From Pardosa pseudoannulata (lineage: Eukaryota > Arthropoda > Arachnida > Araneae > Lycosidae): 64,000 nucleotides of DNA. The stretch covers positions 89,563,433 through 89,627,432 of the forward strand of contig CM063507.1 in the NCBI GenBank assembly GCA_032207245.1, written 5' to 3'. The translations under genes were made by a program, and so were the position numbers. Below the pieces are notes generated by a model, which was given only the letters and a program-made list of their open reading frames with translations, was not told the origin of the DNA and did no database searches. Each line of letters begins with the position of its first letter. Position 1 is the stretch's first letter. Positions 15,301 to 27,284 of the stretch are shown one piece after another.

Positions 15301-18300
15301 ACTTGAGTTTGGTATGAGTTATCTGTGTCCCCATTTCAACGAAACGGAAAAAATACCACAAAATTTTATTAACACAGATGGCGCTCTTTGAAGTTAAGTA
15401 AATTATTTTAAACTCAATCAAATGTAGTATAGACGTGTTCCACTTGAATAGACCTACACGCCCATATATAATATTAATTAATTTACTTGAGTTAGGTATG
15501 AGTTATCTGTGTCCCCATTTCAACGAATCGGAAAAAATACCACAAAAATTTTATTAACACAGATGGCGCTCTTTGAAGTTCAGTAAATTATTTTAAACTC
15601 AATCAAATGTAGTATAGACGTGTTCCACTTGAATTGACCGACACGCCCATATATAATATTAATTAATTTACTTGAGTTAGGTGTGAGTTATCTGTGTCCC
15701 CATTTCAACGAATCGGAAAAAATACCTTAAAAATTATATTAACACAGATGGCGCCCTTTGAAGTTTAGTAAAATATTTTAAACTCAATCAAATGTAGTAT
15801 AGACGTGTTCCACTTAAATAGACCGACACGCCCATATATAATATTAATTAATTTACTTGAGTTAGGTATGAGTTATCTGTGTCCCCATTTCAACGATTCG
15901 GAAAAAATACCGTAAAAATTATATTAACACAGATGGCGCTGTTTGAAGTTAATAAATTATTTTAAACTCAATCAAATGTAGTATAGACGTGTTCCACTAG
16001 AATAGCCCCACACGCCCATATATAATATTAATTAATTTACTTGAGTTAGGTATGAGTTATCTGTGTCCCCATTTCAACGAATCGGAAAAAATACCACAAA
16101 AATTATATTAACACAGATGGCGCTGTTTGAAGTTAATAAATTATTTTAAACTCAATCAAATGTAGTATAGACGTGTTCCACTTGAATAGACCTACACGCC
16201 CATTTATGATATTAATTAATTTACTTGAGTTAGGTGTGAGATATCTGTGTCCCCATTTCAACGAATCGGAAAAAATACCACAAAAATTTTATTAACACAG
16301 ATGGCGCTCTTTGAAGTTCAGTAAATAATTTTAAAAACAAACAAATGTGATATAGACGTGTTCCGCTTGAAGAGACCTACACGCCCATATGTAATATTAA
16401 TTAATTTACTTGAGTTAGGTATGAGTTATCTGTGTCCCCATTTCAACGAAACGGAAAAAATAGAACAAAATTTTATTAACACAGATGGCGCTGTTTGAAG
16501 TTAAGTAAATTATTTTAAACTCTATCAAATGTAGTATAGAAGTGTTCCACTTTAATAGATCGACACGCCCATATATAATATTAATTAATTTACTTGAGTT
16601 AGGTATGAGTTATCTGTGTCCCCATTTCAACGAAACGGAAAAAATAGAACAAAATTTTATTAACACAGATGGCGCTGTTTGAAGTTAAGTAAATTATTTT
16701 AAACTCAATCAAATGTAGTTTAGACGTGTTCCACTTGAATAGCACGACACGCCCATATATAATATTAATTAATTTACTTGTTTTAGGTATGAGTTATCTG
16801 TGTCCCCATTTGAACGAATCTGAATATATACCACAAAATTATATTAACACAGATGGCGCTCTATGAAGTTAAGTAAATTATTTTAAACTCAATAGAATGT
16901 AGTATAGACGTGTTAAACTTGAATAGACCTACAAGCCCATATATAATATTAATTAATTTACTTGAGTTAGGTATGAGTTATATGTGACCCCATTTCAACG
17001 AATCGGAAAAAATACCACAAAAATTATATTAACACAGATGGCGCTGTTTGAAGTTAATAAATTATTTTAAACTCAATCAAATGTAGTATAGACGTGTTCC
17101 ACTTGAATAGACCTACACGGCCATACATAATATTAATTAATTTACATGAGTTAGGTGTGAGTTATCTGTGCCCCCATTTCAACGAATTTTAAAAAATACC
17201 ACAAAAATTTTATTAACACAGATGGCGCTCTTTGAAGTTCAGTAAATTATTTTAAAAGCAAACAAATGTGATATAGAATTGTTCCACTTGAAGAGACCTA
17301 CACGCCCATATGTAATATTAATTAATTTACTTGAGTTAGGTATGAGTTATCTGTGTCCCCATTTCAACGAAACGGAAAAAATAGAACAAAATTTTATTAA
17401 CACAGATGGCGCTGTTTGAAGTTAAGTAAATTATTTTAAACTCAATCAAATGTAGTATAGACGTGTTAAACTTGAATAGACCTACACGCCCATTTATGAT
17501 ATTAATTAATTTACTTGAGTTAGGTGTGAGTTATCTGTGTCCCCATTTCAACGAATCGGAAAAAATACCGTAAAAATTATATTAACACAGATGGCGCTCT
17601 TTGAAGTTCAGTAATTTATTTTAAAAACAAACAAATGTGATATAGACGTGTTCCGCTTGAAGAGACCTACACGCCCATATGTAATATTAATTAATTTACT
17701 TGAGTTAGGTATGAGTTATCTGTGTCCCCATTTCAACGAAACGGAAAAAATAGAACAAAATTTTATTAACACAGATGGCGCTGTTTGAAGTTAAGTAAAT
17801 TATTTTAAACTCTATCAAATGTAGTATAGAAGTGTTCCACTTTAATAGATCGACACGCCCATATATAATATTAATTAATTTACTTGAGTTAGGTATGAGT
17901 TATCTGTGTCCCCATTTCAACGAATCGGAAAAAATACCTTAAAAATTATATTAACACAGATGGCGCCCTTTGAAGTTTAGTAAAATATTTTAAACTCAAT
18001 CAAATGTAGTATAGACGTGTTCCACTTAAATAGACCGACACGCCCATATATAATATTAATTAATTTACTTGAGTTAGGTATGAGTTATCTGTGTCCCCAT
18101 TTCAACGAATCGGAAAAAATACCACAAAAATTATATTAACACAGATGGCGCTCTTTGAAGTTTAGTAAATTATTTTAAACTCAATCAAATGTAGTATAGA
18201 CGTGTTCCACTTGAATAGACCGACACGCCCATATATAATATTAATTAATTTACTTGAGTTAGGTATGAGTTATCTGTGTCCCCATTTCAACGATTCGGAA

Positions 18301-18672
18301 AAAATACCGTAAAAATTATATTAACACAGATGGCGCTCTATGAAGTTAAGTAAATTATTTTAAACTCAATAGAATGTAGTATAGACGTGTTCCACTAGAA
18401 TAGCCCCACACGCCCATATATAATATTAATTAATTTACTTGAGTTAGGTATGAGTTATCTGTGACCCCATTTCAACGAATCGGAAAAAATACCACAAAAA
18501 TTATATTAACACAGATGGCGCTGTTTGAAGTTAAGTAAATTATTTTAAACTCAATCAAATGTAGTATAGACGTGTTCCACTTGAATAGACCTACACGCCC
18601 ATTTATGATATTAATTAATTTACTTGAGTTAGGTGTGAGTTATCTGTGTCCCCATTTCAACGAATCGGAAAA

Positions 18673-18772
18673 NNNNNNNNNNNNNNNNNNNNNNNNNNNN
18701 NNNNNNNNNNNNNNNNNNNNNNNNNNNNNNNNNNNNNNNNNNNNNNNNNNNNNNNNNNNNNNNNNNNNNNNN
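18673..18772. other. Assembly gap, 100 N
   Basis: Exactly 100 undetermined bases, the usual placeholder for a gap of unknown size. It separates the satellite from the middle of a LINE reverse transcriptase, so true adjacency of the two is unproven and the 5' part of LINE copy B is missing. Confidence 1.
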
Positions 18773-19771
18773 AAAGTCAGACGCCGTTGTCACAGAGAAT
18801 CGTGGATGAAATATGTATCTAGTATCACGACATCTACCTCCAGCAAGGAACTATGGTCAAAGGCTAAAAGAGCAATGGGCCTTTACTATAATAGTCCAAT
18901 TACCTGTCTTTCTTATAATGGAAAAATCATTTCTAGTATCAATGACATTACGGACACAATTGGTGAAACCTTTGCCTGTGCCTCAAGTAAACTATCGTAT
19001 TCGAAAGATTTCCAGTCATACAAGACGCTGTCTGAAAGACAAAACTTAAACTTTAAAGCATCATCAAACTTGCCATACAATAGTCCTTTTAACCTTCAAG
19101 AATTACTCTTCTGCTTACGTCAGTCTAGAGATACTTCCCCAGGTCCCGATTCCGTATCCTTTAAAATGATAAAACACCTCTCTCGCAGCTCTCTTATGAG
19201 TCTTTTACATCTTTACAATAGAATCTGGTTGGAAAATACCTTTCCGTTTTCCTGGACTCAAGCAATCGTTATTCCCATAGCCAAACCTGGTAAAGATCCC
19301 ACCAATCCATGCAACTACCGTCCCATTGCTCTTACAAGTTGCCTTTGCAAACTCCTGGAAAAAATGGTAAATATTCGCCTGGTATACGTCTTAGAAAAAG
19401 AATATCATATTCATCCATTTCAGAGTGGATTTAGGAAAAATAGATCAACTGTTGATAACATCTTATATCTCGAAACCCAAATTCGGAATGCCTTCTTGAG
19501 AGGAAACCATTTAATATCAATATTTTTTGACATAGAGAAAGCTTATGACCATACTTGGAGGTATGGCATCCTTCGGGATCTCTATCGTTTAGGCTTTCGT
19601 GGCAACTTGCCATATTTTATTAAAAATTTCCTGGCTCATCGTGAGTTTAAAGTTCGGATCAACGGCACGCTATCTAACTGCTTTATTCAGGAAGAGGGTG
19701 TTCCTCAAGGATCTGTCCTTAGTGTTACCCTATTTTCTATAAAGATAAATGATATATTAACTCAAATCCTT
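18773..19771 (+). pseudogene. LINE copy B, 5' half: ORF2 linker and reverse transcriptase fragment
   Basis: An uninterrupted frame from the gap edge encodes the ORF2 linker and most of a reverse transcriptase. Visible motifs are TSPGPD, YRPIALTSCLCKLLEKM, FQSGFRKNRSTVDN, FFDIEKAYDHTW and GVPQGSVLSVTLFSI. The frame then runs into the 5' end of copy A. Homology resumes at 25429 with the segment leading to the catalytic Asp-Asp, so copy A landed between GVPQGS and YVDD. Endonuclease and ORF1 lie in or beyond the gap. Same family as A and D. Confidence 0.92.
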
Positions 19772-20327
19772 CCCCCTCAGGGGGTTTACCTACTTCAGGT
19801 AAACACGGGTTTCGCAATCCCGAGGTACTCCAGCGATCTTTTCTCTTTTCTTTTCTACTCTCCTCTTCTCTTCTACTCTATTCTTTTCTTCCCCCCTCGT
19901 TGCGGTTTCCTCTTTTGAGGTGAGGGCACCCCTTGAGAAGCTGTTTCCGCTCTGTTGTTTCTTGCTCCTCTTGGCGTTTAACCTGCCCACGTGTTTGCCG
20001 TGCGTGGATACCCGTGTCCTCGGAAATGGGGATCCTGGTAATTGAGGGGCTTCCCCGTAGGGGAATCATCAGAATGGAATTTCCATTATTGCGGGGAGGT
20101 TTCAACACATTGCTTTGGCCTCGGCTTCGAGTAAACGGGGGGTACGTAAGTTCCGGTGCGTATCAATCGGCTGGTGGATTAGACATTGTCATCTGCTACG
20201 GTTCAAGCGATCGGTCTTCTGACTGTGAGCGTATAGGCCCGGCTAGCACTGGTGCAGAATCCTGCATCCCCTTGTTGGGCTCCATGGTGGGTGGTGCGGT
20301 CGGGTCCGAATCTTAAAATTTTTTATC
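19772..20327 (+). promoter_or_regulatory. 5' UTR and presumed internal promoter of LINE copy A
   Basis: The UTR starts with three consecutive inverted repeats. These are CCCCC/GGGGG around TCA, TTTACCT/AGGTAAA at 19785-19803, and CGGGTTT/AATCCCG with one mismatch. A pyrimidine-rich tract of about 70 nt follows (about 19834-19905). About 97% identity with the 5' UTR of copy C, judged over the 3' half, ends abruptly near 20314, a few bases before the ORF1 start. Full-length LINEs of this type usually carry an internal RNA polymerase II promoter here; that role is inferred. Confidence 0.75.
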
Positions 20328-21536
20328 ATGGGTTCTTTAAAAAAACACTCCCCCGTCATTGAGTCGTCTGTTTCTAATGAAACAAATACTGTTTTTCGTT
20401 TTTTTCTTATCAAATGTGATGAAGGAAATTTTCATAACATGTCTCCATTTTTAATACACAAAGTCATTCTATCTACTGTAGGAGAAGTGCGAAACGTTAA
20501 AAAATTACAATCCGGTGATCTTCTTGTGGAGGTTACAAATAATAGTCAAGCCGTCAATATCAGTAAACTAAAAATCATAGGAAATAGAAATGTGTCCGTT
20601 AATATTCATAAAAGTTTAAACCAATCCCGAGGCGTCATCTCTGAACCTGACCTACAAAGCACATCTGAATCAGAAATCCTTGAAAACCTGAAATCTCAAA
20701 ATGTCATAGCTGTCCGACGAATAACTATTAAAAGAGACAATAGAATAATTAATACCAAACACATTATCTTGACTTTCGAACAACCCAAACTCCCTACATC
20801 CATCAAAGCAGGCTTCTTAAACTGCCCTGTAAGACCGTACATCCCAAACCCTCTGCGGTGTTTCAAATGCCAAAGATTTGGACATTCACAGACATCCTGT
20901 CGTGGTTCTCTGACCTGTGCTCGTTGTTCCGATCCAGGTCATAGTAGTGAAGGATGTTCTGAACCAATTAAATGTAGAAATTGCCAAGGAGATCATCCGT
21001 CATACTCACGATCATGCCCTAACTGGATAATAGAAAAGGAAATCCAAACTATAAAAATAAAACAGAATCTCTCTTATCCTGAAGCCCGCAAAATAGTGAA
21101 ATCTAAAACCCCCAAACCTGGACTTTCTTATTCTGCTGCCACAAAATCTACTAAATCCGTAGCTACTCAAACTGACTTACCTATTAAAGCAATTAATCTC
21201 CCCATACCCACACAAACGAAAAAGAGTAAACGCTCTGTTTCGCAACAAGCATCTGAAACTGCTCTGCAGAATTCTTTACGCAAAGATAAAAGTATCAATA
21301 AAAAAGGCTCTGAAAATAGACCTCAAATTCCAAAAGAATCGGCTTTTAACCGAAAACAATCACGTTTGAAACATAAAAATATTCCTCCCCAGCCGTATGT
21401 GGACGACTCCATTCTCACTTTAAATCCTTCCGACTCGGAAGTTTCGGACGAGTCCATGGACCAGTCGGACATCGACTCTCCAAATGATGCCAAGGGGACT
21501 ACGCAAACATCGTCTAAAACTTCTAATCCCTTTTAA
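20328..21536 (+). CDS. LINE copy A ORF1: Gag-like zinc-knuckle protein, 402 aa
   Basis: An intact 402-residue protein expected to bind the LINE RNA in a ribonucleoprotein. Three Cys/His knuckles lie at residues 178-191 and 197-210 (both CX2CX4HX4C) and 216-230 (CX2CX3HX6C). The N-terminal 170 residues have the basic and hydrophobic pattern of the domain before the knuckles in Jockey-clade Gag proteins. The C-terminal third is lysine-rich and ends in a Ser/Asp acidic tail. The ATG at 20328 is the first after the 5' UTR and aligns with the start used by copy C. The stop at 21534-21536 lies 2 nt before the ORF2 ATG. Confidence 0.92.
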   Translation: MGSLKKHSPVIESSVSNETNTVFRFFLIKCDEGNFHNMSPFLIHKVILSTVGEVRNVKKLQSGDLLVEVTNNSQAVNISKLKIIGNRNVSVNIHKSLNQSRGVISEPDLQSTSESEILENLKSQNVIAVRRITIKRDNRIINTKHIILTFEQPKLPTSIKAGFLNCPVRPYIPNPLRCFKCQRFGHSQTSCRGSLTCARCSDPGHSSEGCSEPIKCRNCQGDHPSYSRSCPNWIIEKEIQTIKIKQNLSYPEARKIVKSKTPKPGLSYSAATKSTKSVATQTDLPIKAINLPIPTQTKKSKRSVSQQASETALQNSLRKDKSINKKGSENRPQIPKESAFNRKQSRLKHKNIPPQPYVDDSILTLNPSDSEVSDESMDQSDIDSPNDAKGTTQTSSKTSNPF

Positions 21537-21538
21537 TC

Positions 21539-24500
21539 ATGGCCTTGCTGCTTTCCTGGAACTGCCACGGTTTTCTTCACAAAATTGACGATCTGAACAT
21601 CCTCATTCATGACCATAATCCCGCTTGCTTGGCTCTCCAAGAAACGTTTTTACATTCGCAAAACATTGTTCCCAAAATCCGTAACTATTCTATTTTAAGA
21701 AAGGACTATGAACTTGGAAATAAAGCCTCTGGAGGTGTTGCTTTAATTCTATCTAACGGCATCCCTTTTCAGTCTCTAAATCTAAATACAAATCTTCAAG
21801 CAGTTGCCGCACAAGTCCGTCTTAAATGCCTCACTACTATTTGCAGCCTATATTTACCCCCCAACGAACCAATCAATCTACGCCAGCTCATAATTTTAAT
21901 AAATCAACTTCCACCTCCGATAATACTTCTCGGTGATTTCAACGCCCATAGTCCTCTTTGGGGTGGTTCCGAGGTCAATAATAGAGGTCATATAATAGAA
22001 TCATTAATATCCGATCTTTCTCTATGTATTTTAAACAACGGCGATAACACTTACTTTCACAAACCTACTAAAAGCTTCCACGCCATAGACCTTGCAATCT
22101 GTTCTCCATCTGTATATTCTTTATATTCTTTTTTTGTTTCAAGTGACCTTCACAATAGTGATCATTTTCCAATTTTTTTATCTCCGCTCTACCATTGTTC
22201 TCGTAATATTCCTCAACAAATTCGATATATTGAAAGAAAAGCAGACTGGTTATATTTTATTTATCTTGCAGTTATCACTCCTGACACAATCACCGGAACT
22301 ATAGATGAAGCGGTCGACAAGGTAACCTCCACTATCATCAAGGCGGCTGACGCCACTATTCCGAAATCTTGCTCTTTATTCAGAAAAAATAAAAAACCGT
22401 GGTGGAACTCTGATTGCCTTTATGCCAAAAAGCAACAACAAAAGGCATGGAGTATCTTTCGCAGATACCCCACAACTGAAAATATGATCGTTTTTAATAA
22501 AAGTAAAGCTCTTGCCAGAAAAGTTAGACGCCGGTCACAGCGGGAGTCTTGGATGAAATACGTATCTAGTATTACGAGCTCTACGTCTAGTAAAGAACTG
22601 TGGTTAAAGGCTAAAAGAGCAATGGGCATTTATCATAATAACTCAATTTCTTGTCTTTCCTATAATGGTGAAATAATTTCTAGTATTAAAGATATAACGG
22701 ACGTAATTGGTGAGACCTTTGCTTTTGCTTCAAGCAAACTGTCATATACAAAAGATTTCCAGTCATATAAGATGCTGTCTGAAAAACAAAGATTAAACTT
22801 TGCAACTTCACTAAACTTGCCATACAATAGCCCTTTTAGCATCCAAGAATTACTTTTCTGTTTACATCAGTCTAAAAATACTTCTCCTGGTCCTGATGCC
22901 GTTTCCTTTAATATGCTAAAACACCTCTCTCACAGTTCGCTTACTAACCTGCTGCATCTGTATAATAGAATCTGGATGGAAAATACCTTTCCAACATCTT
23001 GGACTCAAGCAATAATTATTCCCGTTATTAAACCTGGAAAAGACCCCAGTAATCCGTGCAACTACCGTCCCATTGCTCTTACTAGCTGCCTTGGTAAACT
23101 TCTAGAAAAAATGGTGAATAGGCGCCTGGTATTCATTTTAGAAAAACATCATCATATTCATCCATTTCAGAGTGGTTTTAGAAAACACAGATCAACTCTA
23201 GATAACATCCTGTATCTCGAAACTCAAATTCGCAATGCTTTTCTAAAACGGAATCATTTAATATCAGTTTTTTTCGACATACACAAAGCATATGATCACA
23301 CTTGGAGGTACGGCATTCTTCGAGATCTCCATAGTTTAGGTTTTCGTGGCAACATGCCAAATTTTATTAAAAATTTCCTGGCTTATCGGGAATTTAATGT
23401 TCGGATCAACGGCACATTATCTAACAGCTTTATTCAGGAGGAGGGCGTTCCTCAAGGATCTGTGCTAAGTGTCACCCTTTTCTCTATAAAGGTGAATGAT
23501 ATACTAAAGCAAATACCACCAACTGTGAATGGATGTCTATATGTCGACGATCTCCAAATCTGTGCACAAGGGAAAGACATTCGCTTTATCGAACGGCAAC
23601 TACAGACATCCATCAATCGTATTATTAAATGGTGCAATATTAACGGTTTTAAGATATCTGAGGACAAAACTACTTCTGTTCATTTCTGCCGTAAACGTGG
23701 ACTCCATCCGGACCCTGAGCTATTCTTAGGATCTTTTAAAAATTGACGTACACGACTGTGTTAAATTTTTAGGTGTTTATTTTGACAATAAACTTACGTT
23801 TGCCAACCACATCTCTTATATCCGGACAAAATGTGAAAAGAGCTTAAACCTTTTAAAAGTGTTATCTAATACTTCATGGGGAGCTGACCGTGATGCCATG
23901 CTTAGAATATACCGTGCTGTGATCCGGTCAAGAATTGATTATGCTTGCTGTGTTTATGGCTCTGCTCGCACATCTGTTTTAAGAAAGCTAGACACGGTGC
24001 ATCATTCCGCTCTTCGGATATGCTCCGGTGCTTTTAGAACTTCACCCATTCATAGCCTTCTTGTAACTTGTCACGAACCATCTCTACATTACATTCGTCA
24101 TAAAATATCACTCAATACCTACTTTTTTATCCTGTCCCATCATTCGCACCCATTGAGAAAAATTTGTTTAGACACTCATCTGGATCGTTTTTATACAAAT
24201 CGCCCACATTCCATTCCTTCATTTGGTTTCAGAATTCGGAGAAGTCTGGAAGGTACTCAGTTCGCTAACGTTGAAATTTCACCTCACCTCTTATTTGAAA
24301 CACCACCATGGGAAAACCATAATATTCAGTATCTTCAACCATTTAAGGGCTTTATAAAAGAAAACACGGACTCCTATATTTATCAGCAACTATTCAATTC
24401 CTTTAAGGCTCATTATCTTAATTATGAGGACATCTATACAGACGGCTCTAAATCTTGTGATTATGCTGGTTTTGCGTATTGTGGCAGCTCTAGCGCTTTC

Positions 24501-25220
24501 AGCTATAAACTTCATCCTTTCTGCTCCATATTTACAGCTGAAATAATTGCAATATACGAGGCTCTAAGGTATATTTCATCCAATAATAAAAGATTCTCTA
24601 TAGTCTACTCGGATTCAATGAGCGCTTTGGAGAGCCTGAAATCTAATTCCATTACTCACAATTACGTTTCTCTTGCTGTCCAGCTGCATAGAAAACTTTC
24701 CCGTAGAGGGTTTAACATACTTTTCTGTTGGGTTCCTAGCCACGTTGGTATTTCTGGTAACGAGAAAGTGGACACTTTGGCGAAACAGGCAACTACACTT
24801 TACACCGGCGATCTGCCTTATATTGACATAAAAAAAGCCATTTCCTCTAGCACAAATGAGCTCTGGAATTCCGAATGGAATTTGCAAACCCTAAACAAGC
24901 TTCACGTCCTTAGACCATCGATCTCCTTTTGGCCAAGCTTCCCGAATCGCAAGTTGGATGTAGTCTTGACTCGCCTTCGCATTGGTCATACGAGAATCAC
25001 CCATAAACATTTACTTTTGGCTGAGCCTGCTCCACAATGTTCTTCATGTCACACTCATCTCACCGTTCATCACATTTTAACTTCATGTGCGGCTTTTACT
25101 CAATTTTATAATATATATTTTAAAACCTTTCATCCCAATTTGAGCGATCTATTGGGTGAGACTCCCCACCCAAAACTTTTTGCATTTCTCATCCGCATAG
25201 GCGTTTTTAACCTCGTTTAA
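21539..25220 (+). pseudogene. LINE copy A ORF2: endonuclease, reverse transcriptase, RNase H (one frameshift)
   Basis: Encodes the enzymes for target-primed reverse transcription. The N-terminal APE-type endonuclease shows SWNCHG, LALQET, GDFNAHSPLWGG, AIDLAICSPS and NSDHFPIF. The reverse transcriptase shows FRKHRSTLDN, FFDIHKAYDHTW, GVPQGSVLS and YVDDLQI. The RNase H shows YTDGSKS, FTAEIIAIYEAL, YSDSMSAL and WVPSHVGISGNEKVD. A C-terminal CSSCHTHLTVHHILTSC motif follows. The frame breaks at 23736-23741, where five A replace the four A of copy D, giving an early stop at 23746. The second frame continues from about 23742 to 25220. Total length is one base more than a 1226-codon reading frame. 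All catalytic residues looked for are present. A homopolymer sequencing error would make this intact. Confidence 0.9.
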
Positions 25221-25361
25221 TCGAAAGTTTTAATATCAACCTTTACGTCGCATTTTTTACATATGTTCTTTCTTTTATATATTTCACTCATAGTTACTTC
25301 TGCTTCTAAATTTTATGTATATATGTGTTCATATTTTGTTTAAAATTTCATTCTTTGTTTT

Positions 25362-25393
25362 GGCGCAGCATATCCTAGTCTGGATCTTGCGCC
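25362..25393 (+). other. 3' stem-loop of LINE copy A
   Basis: Outer stem GGCGCA (25362-25367) with TGCGCC (25388-25393) and inner stem ATCC (25372-25375) with GGAT (25382-25385). The same two-part hairpin sits at this place in every copy in the window. It is the likely recognition element for the reverse transcriptase at the RNA 3' end. Confidence 0.75.
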
Positions 25394-25426
25394 AAAAAAC
25401 CTAACTAACCAACCAACCAACCAACC
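25394..25426 (+). repeat. (AACC)n tail of LINE copy A
   Basis: After the stem-loop comes AAAAAACCTAACT and then repeated AACC units up to the target duplication. The tail is a tetranucleotide repeat, not poly(A), and recurs in copies B, C, C' and D. Confidence 0.9.
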
Positions 25427-27284
25427 TTAGCACTTTGTTATATGTTTAAATGACGACCTGCAGATTTCCGCTGCAGATTATTCGTTTTATTGAACGACAA
25501 TTGCAAAACTCAATTAAAATATGTTTTATTGTGTTTAAAATATCTGAAGACGACTTGCGTGCATTTTTGCCGTCAAACGTGGACTCCATCCTGACCCGGA
25601 ACTTTTCTTGGAATCTTTTAAAAAATCACGCCTCGATTGGTTAAATTTTTAGGTATTTATCTTGACACAAAAACTTACAATTTGCAAGTAAAACACGTTC
25701 GACTATCCTTACAAAGTGATGCAAAGACCATGTCGTGAAAAAGTCTTTTTAAAAGTGCTGTCTAATACTTCCTTGTGCCGACCGTGATGCCATGCTTCGA
25801 ATATATCGTGCTGTCATCCGGTCAAAAATTGACTATGCTTGCTGCGTTTATGGCTCTGCTCGCGCATCTGTTTTTAAGAAAACTTGACACGGTGCATCAT
25901 TCCGCTCTTCGGATCTGCTCCGGTGCTTTTAGAACTTCACCCATTCAAAGCCTTATATAACATGTCACGAACCATCTCTTCATCATATACGTCATAATAA
26001 ATCTGTTAATATTTATTTTCGTATCATCTCCCACCAGTCACACCCATTGAGAAAGTTATTTTTAGATAATCATCTGGATCGTCTTTATTTTAATCGCCCA
26101 TACTCCATTCCTTCATTTGGTTTTAGAATTCGGAATAGTCTCAAAGATACGGCGCTTGCTAACATTGATATTTCACCTCGCCTCTTATTTCAAAAACACC
26201 ACCTTGGAGAACCATAATATTCACTATCTTCAACCCTTTAAGGGTTTTACAAAGAAAACACGGACCCGCATATTTACCAGCAAATATCAGTTCATTTAAC
26301 GCTCAATATCCTAACTATGAAGGCATTTATACGGACGGCTCAAAATCTGAGGATTTTGCTGGCTTTGCCTATTGTAGTGACTCTGGCGCTGTTAGCTACA
26401 GTCTTCACCCTCTTTTTTTCCATATTTACTGCTGAAGCAATTGCTATATACGAAGCTCTAAGGTACATTTCTTCAAGGAATAATAAAACTTTATAATCTA
26501 CTCGGACTCAATGAGCGTCTTGGAATGTCTCAAAACTGATTGCAATACTCATAGTTATATTTCTCTGATCACCCAATTGCACAAAAATCTTTCGCGGCGT
26601 GGATTTCATGTACTCTTTTGTTGGGTTCCCGGTCACGTCGGTATTTGCGGCAATGAAATAGCTGATGATTTAGCGAGACAGGCAACTACATTTTACACCG
26701 GTCCTCTGCCATATAGTGATATTAAAAAAGCAGTATCTCGACTCAGCAATGTAAACTGGAATGCTGAATGGAACACTGAAACACGAAATAATTATACTCC
26801 ATTCGGTCATCTATTTCTATTTGGCCATCTCAGAAATCGAAAAAAATGTCATACTAACTCGTCTTCGCATTGGTCATAGTAGAGTCACTCATAAACATTT
26901 GCTATGTGCTGAGCCTACCCCACAATGTTCCATTTGTCATACCGATCTTACTGTTCATCATATTTTAACATCATGTACTAATTTAAAACGCTTTTATTAT
27001 ATAAATTTTAAACTTTTCATCCTAATTTGAATGAACTTTTGGGCGAGACTCCTCATCAAATTATTTGATTTTCTGTATCGCACTGGTGTCTTAAATCTCA
27101 TCTAAATATTTTAACATTTAATGTGAGTCTTTACCTCGTTTTTTTTTGCTATACCTTTTCTTAAAATTTTTAGTATTAATTTCCTTTACTTTTAAATTAT
27201 ACAACTTTGTTTAATTTAATGGGCTCTTTTTTCGCAGCTTATCCAAACTTGGATCTTGCGCCAGTAAACCACAACCAACCATCC
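25425..27284 (+). pseudogene. LINE copy B, 3' half: reverse transcriptase end, RNase H, 3' UTR
   Basis: Continuation of the copy interrupted at 19771. It starts at the degenerate YVDD segment (GACGACCTGCAGATTTCC near 25453) and runs through the RT C-terminus and RNase H (CWVPGHVGICGNEIAD near 26620-26660) to the Cys/His motif near 26920. Several small indels break the frame, so it reads only as fragments (25775-25960, 26511-26879, 26761-27030). It is close to copy D. The 3' stem-loop at 27233-27262 has lost the first GG, and the tail is short and mutated. This is an old, inactive copy. Confidence 0.88.

Larger units (their letters stand above)
1..18672. repeat. Tandem satellite array, 184-185 bp monomer, about 101 copies
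   Basis: The same unit recurs without interruption from base 1 to the gap. The core AGATGGCGC falls at 68, 253, 438, 622, 806, 991, 1176, 1360 and 1545, giving a period of 184-185 bp, and the last one is at 18513. Monomers are AT-rich and contain TTAATTAA. Two types are intermixed. One has GTTAAGTAAATT, CAATCAAATGTAGTATAG and GAATAGACC. The other has GTTCAGTAAATT, CAAACAAATGTGATATAG and GAAGAGACC. Blocks of several monomers recur almost unchanged at distance. There are no long open frames; short ones are by-products of the repeat. It could be centromeric, pericentromeric or subtelomeric; the sequence does not say which. Confidence 0.97.
19772..25424 (+). mobile_element. Full-length Jockey-like LINE, copy A (family 1)
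   Basis: Complete 5'-to-3' organisation in about 5.65 kb: structured 5' UTR, ORF1 (20328-21536), ORF2 (21539-25220), a 3' UTR of about 200 bp with a stem-loop, and an (AACC)n tail. It lies inside copy B. The short direct repeat CCTT at 19768-19771 and 25425-25428 marks the junctions; part of it could be microhomology. The only lesion noticed in the coding sequence is one extra A in ORF2. The copy is therefore young, and active or recently active if that base is an error. Confidence 0.93.

Noticed and set aside
1..18672. CRISPR array
   Set aside because: The whole 184-185 bp unit is repeated with no unique spacers, and the DNA is eukaryotic.
19772..19840. HDV-like ribozyme at the LINE 5' end
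   Set aside because: The hairpins are local and sequential; I could not form the nested double pseudoknot, so only the structure is reported.
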